Below are positions 58,538 to 64,000 of a stretch of DNA of 64,000 bases, in pieces (position 1 is the stretch's first letter; each line of letters begins with the position of its first letter). The notes beneath the pieces were generated by a model. That model had not been told where the DNA came from. It was given only the letters and a program-made list of their open reading frames with translations, and searched no databases. Origin of the DNA: an uncultured Microbulbifer sp. (GTDB lineage: Bacteria > Pseudomonadota > Gammaproteobacteria > Pseudomonadales > Cellvibrionaceae); assembly GCF_947504145.1 (NCBI RefSeq), contig NZ_CANNGQ010000001.1:558001-622000 (forward strand), given 5' to 3'. A program made the position numbers and the translations under genes.

Positions 58538-59203
58538 TCAGTTGGTTCCGTTTTTCAGTAGCTGGATGCGCCCCTTATTGGCCCCAATAAGCAGTAGTTC
58601 ATAACCATTGCCAAATGCACTGGGGTTGCTCCAGTCAAGCCGCACAATCCAATCTTCAGTGCCATCGCTATCAAGATCACCTCTGGCTAACAGGGTGTAA
58701 TCAATGTCAAGTCCATTTAGGTTGGTTCGAACCACTGTTGGGCTTATTGTCGTTGCCTCAGCGTTGGGGAAAGCCTCCGATATTTTTTTGTTTGGTGCTG
58801 GTGGTTGATTTCCCCCTAAGTTTGGGGTGGCGCTTGCAGGTAGTTGCTGAATAATTTCGCTGGCAAGTTTTTGGGGGAAGAACGTCTTTTGAGAATGGTC
58901 TGCAGTGAAATAGTGTTTTAGGGCATCGCAATTTATATTCAACATGGTGAACAGAGGGAATTGATCTTCTTTGACGGAGTTTTCCGTCGTGTTTTCTATG
59001 TCGCTACATGTCCTAAATTGGATTGTCGATCCATCTTTTGCATCCAGCTTGTAATCGAACTTACTCTCGCCGTAATTGCTTCCAAGCTCGATTAGTCCGG
59101 GAAAGTTGTCGGTATAAATAACTTTTTTTATTTCGCCATTTTCTGATTTCTGAGCGCAGGCGGAAAATGAAACTATCGCGAAAATTGTTAATAAGGCTCT
59201 CAC
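58538..59203 (-). CDS. predicted lipoprotein of unknown function, next to a muramidase
   Basis: The start is taken as GTG at 59203 because GAGGAG lies just upstream and it opens directly into a lipoprotein signal, ALLTIFAIVSFSAC, with lipobox FSAC; a longer frame from 59236 would bury this signal. The 221-residue product is then AQKSENGEIKK, a beta-rich central part with two further Cys (FRTCSDI, NINCDAL), a Pro-rich linker, and LARGDLDSDGTEDWIVRLDW, an Asp-rich repeat-like motif. No family is recognised. The gene starts 11 bases after the muramidase stop, so the two are an operon; a periplasmic immunity role is possible but unproven. Confidence 0.72.
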   Translation of the reverse strand: MRALLTIFAIVSFSACAQKSENGEIKKVIYTDNFPGLIELGSNYGESKFDYKLDAKDGSTIQFRTCSDIENTTENSVKEDQFPLFTMLNINCDALKHYFTADHSQKTFFPQKLASEIIQQLPASATPNLGGNQPPAPNKKISEAFPNAEATTISPTVVRTNLNGLDIDYTLLARGDLDSDGTEDWIVRLDWSNPSAFGNGYELLLIGANKGRIQLLKNGTN

Positions 59204-59213
59204 ATCGTGCTCC

Positions 59214-59830
59214 TCAGGGTTTAGCCGCAATGGCATTTTGGCGGGCCAACTGCAGAAGATCCTTTACAGAAGTATTTCTGCTGGGGCTGACTTGAGGGCG
59301 ATGGCACTCAATGCTTGCGGTCAGCCAGTCTTCATTCTGAATAGCAGTGTTGAACTTTATAAATTGGTGCTTCAGTTTGGTTGCCCCAACGTTGAAGATC
59401 ATGTCGAACAGGGCCAATTGCACTTGCCGTGGTAGGAAGTCGAAGTTCTTTGGGTGGCCTCCGCTGATACTGTAGAGCGTGCTCAGTTCGGCATAAAAGC
59501 TGTTGATATGCCTGTCCCTCTGGATCTCTATATCACTGTCCTTCATTATGAGCTTGCAATACTGTTTATACCACGCTGCACGGTAGTTACGCTTTTGCTT
59601 GAATATTTGATCGAATTCTTGTTGTTTTTGAATCGTAGAGGCTGGCGCTGCGGCCAGGCCGTTCTGTGTGGTATACATGGGAACCGTTGTAATGGAGTGG
59701 CGGTCGGGGATTAAGTGGCCGATACCAACGGTAACTTTTCCTGCGGTGTCTAGATATAAGTGGTTGTATCTGCCTTCATATTCTTCGAGTTTTTTGCGAC
59801 AGTGTGCCGAATCGTAGCATCAAGGGGCAT
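59214..59830 (-). CDS. T4-lysozyme/pesticin-type muramidase with a -1 frameshift at A_AAA_AAC
   Basis: From ATG 59830 the zero frame reads MPLDATIRHTVAKN and then soon stops; shifting -1 at the heptamer A_AAA_AAC (59789-59795, minus strand) continues as LEEYEGRYNHLYLDTAGKVT and then VGIGHLIP, to a stop at 59214, about 205 residues. The Glu of EYEG, Asp of YLDT and Thr of KVTVG have the same 9- and 6-residue spacing as the T4 lysozyme catalytic triad. The later FDMIFNVGA and SPSRN segments also fit. The -1 frame has no start codon before the triad, so without a shift only an inactive part from ATG 59678 could be made. This is either programmed frameshifting, a pseudogene, or a sequencing error in an A-run. 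No signal peptide is seen. Confidence 0.7.
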
Positions 59831-59997
59831 GATCAATTTCCGTATTTCTTGCTGAGTATCGGATTCTATCCCCTATACACGATTTTTGATATTCAGTTTG
59901 CCGGTACTGTGGTGCCAGTTCATGCAGCGTAGGGCGCTGTAATCTGAATGTTTACTATGCATAGGCTGGCTATTCGTATTTCATAATCGGAGCGAGA

Positions 59998-60312
59998 ATG
60001 AAAAATATATTTTCGAGTGTTCCAAATTTTTGTCAGCAGGAAAAATTCGTTGAACTGCTTTCCCGCGAAAACGTAAGAATCGAACGCATCATCTCTCAAG
60101 GCCACTCCACTCCCGAAGGCGAGTGGTACGACCAGGACGAAAACGAGTGGGTGATGGTGTTGCAGGGTGCGGGGCGCTTGTTGTTTGAAGACGGGAAAGA
60201 GTTGCTGCTGGAGGTCGGAGATTACGTGAATATTTCTGCTCATGAGCGACACCGTGTTATCTGGACCCATCCCACGGAGACGACGACCTGGCTAGCGGTG
60301 TTTTATCGCTGA
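59998..60312 (+). CDS. small single-domain cupin protein
   Basis: This 104-residue protein has a cupin fold: GHSTPEGEWYDQDENEWVMV, then GAGRLLFEDGKELLLEVGDY and ISAHERHRVIW. The metal-binding set is HxxxxE-like (Glu and His residues in EWYDQDENEW and HERHRV). Similar small cupins are annotated only by fold. It is divergent from the muramidase gene, with 167 bases between. Function unknown. Confidence 0.82.
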   Translation: MKNIFSSVPNFCQQEKFVELLSRENVRIERIISQGHSTPEGEWYDQDENEWVMVLQGAGRLLFEDGKELLLEVGDYVNISAHERHRVIWTHPTETTTWLAVFYR

Positions 60313-60381
60313 AGTGCTGTGTTAATTATTAGTCTTTGTTGTTCAGTCGTCTGTCAGTGGGAAAGTGAAGCAGGAGAATGA

Positions 60382-60408
60382 GTCAAGAAAAGGGGGCAAA
60401 TCTTGACA
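60382..60408 (+). promoter_or_regulatory. inverted repeat overlapping a TTGACA box upstream of the HbpS-like gene
   Basis: GTCAAGA (60382-60388) and TCTTGAC (60401-60407) form a perfect inverted repeat with a 12-base spacer; its right arm overlaps TTGACA at 60403-60408. No good -10 box was found at the expected distance. Confidence 0.4.
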
Positions 60409-60506
60409 TGATAGTCCTAGCGCGACATCTTACTTGGGCATAAGAAACTTTTCAGATTTCGTGCGTAATCAAGAGCCTTACACCGGCTGTAAAGTGAGAA
60501 ACAAAA

Positions 60507-60989
60507 GTGATTGAAAGAATATATAAAAGCGCTGTAATCGGGCTCCTGTGCCTATGCTCGCTTGGCGTATGCGCCGAAGAAAGTAATAAAACGATGACCT
60601 ATGATTTGGCGTTGAAGGCGATTGACACCGCTGAAGCATATGCGCGCGAGAAGAATTGGAATGTGACCATTCTGGTGACGGATGAAAATGCGAATCCGGT
60701 TATGCTGCGTCGCCTCGACGGAGCTTCAATCCGATCTATCGGCTTCGCCACGAGTAAAGCGCTTGTTGTGACTCAAACTGGCCTTTCAACAGCCGAGTAT
60801 GCCACCAAGATCAAGTTGGGTGAGATCGATGAAATCGAAGGTGGGGTCACTTATCAAGGTGGTGTTCCGGTGTATGTCGCGGGCAAGCTGATTGGTGCCG
60901 TCGCTACCAGTGGCGTCCAGGATTACCAGGATCGGGAGATCTCTATTGCCGGTGCGGAAACCATCGGAAAAATATCTCTGGTTCAATAG
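60507..60989 (+). CDS. GlcG/HbpS family exported protein
   Basis: The 160-residue product starts at GTG 60507, with a signal peptide ending LGVCA. The mature part has the HbpS/GlcG fold: LALKAIDTAEAYAREKNWN, DENANPVMLRRLDGA, FATSKALVVTQ and GGVPVYVAGKLIGAVATSG. The family includes haem-binding HbpS of Streptomyces and PduO-like domains; many periplasmic members have unknown ligands. It appears monocistronic and ends at a hairpin shared with the convergent hydrolase. Confidence 0.83.
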   Translation: MIERIYKSAVIGLLCLCSLGVCAEESNKTMTYDLALKAIDTAEAYAREKNWNVTILVTDENANPVMLRRLDGASIRSIGFATSKALVVTQTGLSTAEYATKIKLGEIDEIEGGVTYQGGVPVYVAGKLIGAVATSGVQDYQDREISIAGAETIGKISLVQ

Positions 60990-61015
60990 AACCCTGGATC
61001 GACAAAATGGAGAAT

Positions 61016-61047
61016 GCCCGGGCTACTTAGAGTAGTCCGGGCCCTTT
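61016..61047. terminator. terminator-like hairpin between convergent genes
   Basis: A 12-bp stem (61016-61027 with 61031-61042, one G-U pair) has a 3-base loop and a weak T-run (CCCTTT). It probably separates the HbpS-like gene from the hydrolase. Confidence 0.6.
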
Positions 61048-61072
61048 GCGCAGTACCCTGTGTGTCAGGGTA

Positions 61073-62158
61073 TCAATTGCCTGAGCGCGTCTCTGGTGAT
61101 TCATTTGCCAGAAAACCCTTGAGCGCTGCTATATAGCGGTCAAAATCCTCAAATTGCGGCACATGCCCAATCCCTTCCAGTTCCACCAGTTTTGCATTTG
61201 GTATGGCTTTCGCAGCGGCTTTGCCGAGCTGGTCGTAGCGGCCGAGTTGTGCGCGGATGGATTCTGGTGCGCGACTTCGGCCGACCGCGGTGCGGTCACG
61301 GGTGCCGATAATGAGAAGAGTGGGAGCTTTCAGGTCGCCAAATTCATATAGGACCGGTTGGGTGAAGACCATGTCGGAGGTGCGGGCGTCGATCTCTGCG
61401 ATTTTTTCTGCATCCGGGCCGATGGTCCAACCTGCCTGGATGGCGAGCAGCGGGTTGTAGTCTGCTTTCCATTTGCCGTCGAAGTAGGCGGCGGTCATAT
61501 AGCTTTTCACTTTCTCCGGTGTTTGTTGCCTTTCCTGGGCGATCGCCTGGTCGATTGGCTGGTAGGGGGTGGTGCGTTTCCAGTCTTCCAGGCCAATGGG
61601 GTTGATCAGCACCAGTTTTTCTACGGAGTCCGGGTACATCAGTGCAAAGCGGGTGGCAAGCATGCCGCCCATGGAGTGGCTGGCAATGGTGGCTTGGGCG
61701 ATGTTGAGCTTATCCAGTAGCGCTTTTGTGTTGTCGGCCAGTGCCTGGAAGGTGAATTGAAAACCTTCTGGTTTGCTGGATTTGCCAAAGCCGATTTGAT
61801 CCGGTGCGACTACTCTGTATCCCTGTTTGGTTAGCGCATCAATGGTGCTCTGCCAGTAGGCGCCGGAGAAATTCTTGCCGTGGAGCAGCACCACCGTTTT
61901 GCCGTTTGCCTTTTTTGCTGGCGGCACATCCATATAGGCCATTGTTACCGGTTGCTGCTGGGCGGTGAATTCGAATGTTTTTACCGGGTAGGGATATTCC
62001 ATCGCGCTCAGGAGCGCGTCTTGCGGCGCTATTTTGGGCGCACTGCTGGTTGCAGTATCTGTGGCGAAGGATGCGGAAGAAGAAAGAACAGTGAGGGTGA
62101 GAAGTGCTTTGACGGCCTGGCGGGTAAACCAGGCGCGATTCCGATTTTTGTGCGACAT
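61073..62158 (-). CDS. exported alpha/beta hydrolase
   Basis: The ATG at 62158 opens a 361-residue product with a signal peptide ending SSSASFA; a longer frame to 62425 lies opposite the Crp/Fnr gene and is rejected. The core shows [15 protein letters not shown] (oxyanion region), [11 protein letters not shown], nucleophile Ser in [15 protein letters not shown], an acid in the GTRDRTAVG region, and catalytic His in [12 protein letters not shown]. Substrate is unknown; esterase or lactonase activity on small molecules is plausible. It is downstream of the Crp/Fnr-type gene on the same strand, after 71 bases. Confidence 0.85.
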   Translation of the reverse strand: MSHKNRNRAWFTRQAVKALLTLTVLSSSASFATDTATSSAPKIAPQDALLSAMEYPYPVKTFEFTAQQQPVTMAYMDVPPAKKANGKTVVLLHGKNFSGAYWQSTIDALTKQGYRVVAPDQIGFGKSSKPEGFQFTFQALADNTKALLDKLNIAQATIASHSMGGMLATRFALMYPDSVEKLVLINPIGLEDWKRTTPYQPIDQAIAQERQQTPEKVKSYMTAAYFDGKWKADYNPLLAIQAGWTIGPDAEKIAEIDARTSDMVFTQPVLYEFGDLKAPTLLIIGTRDRTAVGRSRAPESIRAQLGRYDQLGKAAAKAIPNAKLVELEGIGHVPQFEDFDRYIAALKGFLANESPETRSGN

Positions 62159-62229
62159 ATAACGCTTCGCTCTCCTTGCGGTTGTGTATTGGTTTGGCCG
62201 GCGCAGAAGGGGAATACTGGCGGCGAAAA

Positions 62230-62919
62230 TCAGTGCACGCTGGCCATATCTTCCAGCTGTGCGCGGTCGAGAATTTTGATGCGATGGGCACTGGCGATTT
62301 CGATGATACCGATACCTGAGAGCTTGGCCAGTGCGCGGCTCACAGTCTCGATGGTGAGGCCCAGGTAGTCGGCGATGTCCTGGCGGCTCATAACGAGGTC
62401 GATCTCGGTCTTGGTGATGCCACACTGGCGGCGCTGGATCTGGTCGAGGAGGAAGCAGACGCGCTCGTGGGCTTTCTTTTGCCCCATGGCGAAGAGGTGG
62501 TCCATAGCCTGTGCCAGTACGTTGCCACCCATGGTGCGCGCGTTGCTTTTCAGCAGAGGGTACTGATCAATGATTTCGAGTAATGCCCGGCGGGGGAACA
62601 TCTGCAGCTCTGTGGTGCTCAGGCAGACGACGCTGTATTCAAACTCATCGGTATTGGTAAATCCGATGTAATCGCCAGAGTAGGCGAAGGAGATGACCTG
62701 GCGGCGCCCGGCGCGGGACAGGCGTTCGATCATCAGAATGCCGGATACCACCACATAGACGTTTTGTGCGGTGCTGTTCTGGTGGATGAGGTATTCGCCA
62801 GCGGAGGCCCGTCGGCGCTGGCAGATCTGGGTTAGACGGCCGAGCTCTTCGTGCCCCAGTCCACGGAACATCTTGGAGTGGAAAAAGGTTTCAGGACTTT
62901 TCAGAGCGGTGGCAGTCAC
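62230..62919 (-). CDS. Crp/Fnr family transcriptional regulator
   Basis: This 229-residue protein has a cyclic-nucleotide-binding-like beta barrel (about 20-135; [20 protein letters not shown]) and a winged HTH with [20 protein letters not shown], where the E-x-x-S-R contact pattern points to FNR-like TTGAT-type sites. The N-terminal Cys cluster of FNR/ANR is absent, so it is not an oxygen-sensing iron-sulfur protein; FixK-like or ligand-independent members are closer. Its targets probably include neighbours, but no clear TTGAT-N4-ATCAA box was located. Confidence 0.9.
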   Translation of the reverse strand: MTATALKSPETFFHSKMFRGLGHEELGRLTQICQRRRASAGEYLIHQNSTAQNVYVVVSGILMIERLSRAGRRQVISFAYSGDYIGFTNTDEFEYSVVCLSTTELQMFPRRALLEIIDQYPLLKSNARTMGGNVLAQAMDHLFAMGQKKAHERVCFLLDQIQRRQCGITKTEIDLVMSRQDIADYLGLTIETVSRALAKLSGIGIIEIASAHRIKILDRAQLEDMASVH

Positions 62920-63027
62920 GGTTATAACCTTATAATTAAATGGCTGTTTCCAGATCTTATTGCGTATAAGTGACCCTGTCTACGACGTAATTTTGTACGG
63001 GTTGGTACGGGCGTCCCTGGTCGTTTT

Positions 63028-63567
63028 TTAGGCGATCTGGGCGTAGCGACCGCGGTGGAAGACCAGTGGCGCGTGTTCCTGGTTGCTCATGCCGCGTACC
63101 CGCCCGACCATGATTACATGGTCGCCGCCGGCGTAGCGGTGCTCGACGCTGCACTCCAGGCGTGCACAGTACTCTTCCAGCAGGGGCACACCTTGAGTGT
63201 TCAGGGTATAGGAAACCTGTTCGAAGCGGTCCACACCCTTGCGCGCGAACAGGCTGGAGAGGTCGCTCTGGCCCTGATTCAGCACGTGGATGGCAAAATG
63301 GTTGCAGTTGTTAAACGCGTCAAAGCAACCCGCCTTGCGGTCGATGCACCAGAGTACCAGCGGCGGGTCCAGTGACACCGAGTTAAAGCTGCTTGCGGTC
63401 ATCCCCACAGGCTGGCCGTCCTGATCGCGGGTGGTGACGATGGTGACGCCGGTGGCGAATTGCCCGAACACCTGGCGCAGGGCCAGTGGGTCAATAGCCG
63501 CGGCGGGCTCTGGGGACGGCGCCGTGGGGGCGGCCTCAACCGCCAGGGCTTCTGCTTTACTCGACAT
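63028..63567 (-). CDS. flavin reductase family protein
   Basis: From ATG 63567, with GGGAG upstream, the product has 179 residues. After a Pro/Ala-rich N-terminus (about 25 residues) come LRQVFGQFATGVTIVTTRD, GMTASSFNSVSLDPPLVLWC, FAIHVLNQGQSDLSSLFA and GGDHVIMVGRVRG, the HpaC/ActVB-type flavin reductase domain that supplies reduced FMN or FAD to a two-component monooxygenase. The partner oxygenase is not in view. The start overlaps the end of the upstream gene by 11 bases. Confidence 0.9.
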   Translation of the reverse strand: MSSKAEALAVEAAPTAPSPEPAAAIDPLALRQVFGQFATGVTIVTTRDQDGQPVGMTASSFNSVSLDPPLVLWCIDRKAGCFDAFNNCNHFAIHVLNQGQSDLSSLFARKGVDRFEQVSYTLNTQGVPLLEEYCARLECSVEHRYAGGDHVIMVGRVRGMSNQEHAPLVFHRGRYAQIA

Positions 63568-64000
63568 ACTGTGCTCCCAGTACCAGGTCACCTTCCTCCC
63601 AACGCAGTACGCCGAAGGTGGTGTATTGCTCTTTCTGTGACTGCATAAACTGCCAGGCGCAGACCAGGGTGTAGTCTTCGTCGATCTGGGTCTCGCGGGA
63701 CCAGAGTTTGAAGGCCTGGCCGAATACGTGGCGCACCGAATAGAGATAGCGTCCGTAAGACATGCCGTTACCGAACATATCCGGGCCGTGATACTGGTGG
63801 TGGTTGCCGTTGCGGGTGCGCATGGCGGTCCAGCGCGCGTTGACCACGCCTTTGATTTCGATGGTCTGCTCGGAGTGCAGCAGGTTGATCGGCTTGTGGT
63901 GGATGGTCACTTCGTTGTGGCCCACCAGCTCCTGTTTGTCGTTGTAGACCTCGAATTTGCCGGTAAAGCGGCCCGCGTGTTTGACCGGCAGGTTGAATGG
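63557..64000 (-). CDS. partial gene of unknown function, coupled to the flavin reductase
   Basis: The frame is open to the window edge, so the start is outside; 147 residues are visible. They include KHAGRFTGKFEVYNDKQELV, GHNEVTIHHKPINLLHSEQT, RTRNGNHHQYHGPDMFGNG and a C-terminal GVLRWEEGDLVLGAQYVE, a beta-rich sequence with several His. I do not recognise the family. The 11-base overlap with the flavin reductase suggests they work together, so an accessory role in oxidative metabolism of some substrate is possible. Confidence 0.65.
   Translation of the reverse strand, partial: PFNLPVKHAGRFTGKFEVYNDKQELVGHNEVTIHHKPINLLHSEQTIEIKGVVNARWTAMRTRNGNHHQYHGPDMFGNGMSYGRYLYSVRHVFGQAFKLWSRETQIDEDYTLVCAWQFMQSQKEQYTTFGVLRWEEGDLVLGAQYVE

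Noticed and set aside
58267-60312. Integrative island inserted at tRNA-Pro
   Set aside because: No integrase gene and no second copy of the tRNA 3' end was seen in the following kilobases; only the accessory character of the genes remains.
62230-62919. Oxygen sensor FNR/ANR
   Set aside because: The N-terminal Cys cluster needed for the 4Fe-4S centre is missing, so only the broad Crp/Fnr family is claimed.

Overview
The window looks like chromosome of a marine gammaproteobacterium close to Cellvibrionales/Microbulbifer. This is inferred from gene order and protein character; no marker gene proves the genus. Two blocks keep the Pseudomonas order: mtaD-ubiG-mupP-yciK opposite gyrA-serC-pheA-tyrA/aroA-cmk-rpsA-ihfB, then the uvrB neighbourhood; and thrS-infC-rpmI-rplT-pheS-pheT-ihfA-merR-tRNA-Pro. 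No rRNA, CRISPR array, insertion sequence or integrase was seen.

Layout. 1-3.3 kb: the end of a DUF6122-like membrane protein, then a putrescine catabolism pair (class III aminotransferase and gamma-glutamylputrescine synthetase). 3.3-4.5 kb: a candidate small RNA and an OmpW-type outer membrane protein. 4.7-10 kb: an accessory envelope or glycan region with a translationally coupled glycosyltransferase-methyltransferase-toroid operon, a second methyltransferase, a hexapeptide acyltransferase and a shikimate kinase-like protein. 10-14.4 kb: an Lrp/AsnC regulator divergent from a fused indolepyruvate:ferredoxin oxidoreductase. 14.5-17.3 kb: two tandem paralogous porins. 17.4-22.8 kb: a TraB/GumN protein, two more glycosyltransferases, a PagL-like lipid A deacylase and an unusual sigma-70 factor. 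23-28.8 kb: small envelope proteins, MurQ, YciK, MupP/Gph, UbiG and an MTA/SAH deaminase, mostly on the minus strand.

29-42 kb is housekeeping: gyrA, serC, pheA, a tyrA-aroA fusion, cmk, rpsA, ihfB, lapA, lapB, pyrF and a ComEA-like protein. 42.5-46.4 kb holds a compact surface-glycan initiation trio (epimerase, WbpL/WecA-like, WbpM-like) at the site that carries the O-antigen cluster in Pseudomonas. 46.6-50.3 kb: tRNA-Asn, uvrB, an EamA transporter and tRNA-Val. 50.4-58.4 kb: the translation block from thrS to tRNA-Pro, including an ATT-initiated infC.

58.5-64 kb beyond tRNA-Pro is more accessory: a lipoprotein behind a T4/pesticin-type muramidase whose reading frame is broken exactly at an A_AAA_AAC slippery heptamer, a cupin, a GlcG/HbpS protein, an alpha/beta hydrolase, a Crp/Fnr regulator, a flavin reductase and a partial unknown gene. 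The muramidase-lipoprotein pair is the most unusual item; the glycan operon at 4.7-8 kb and the co-location of murQ with mupP come next.

Gene-free stretches over 300 bases: 3326-3694 (candidate sRNA, terminator, ompW promoter), 46423-46933 (two terminators, tRNA-Asn and its promoter) and 58130-58537 (tRNA-Pro with promoter and terminator; nothing recognised from 58399 to 58537).
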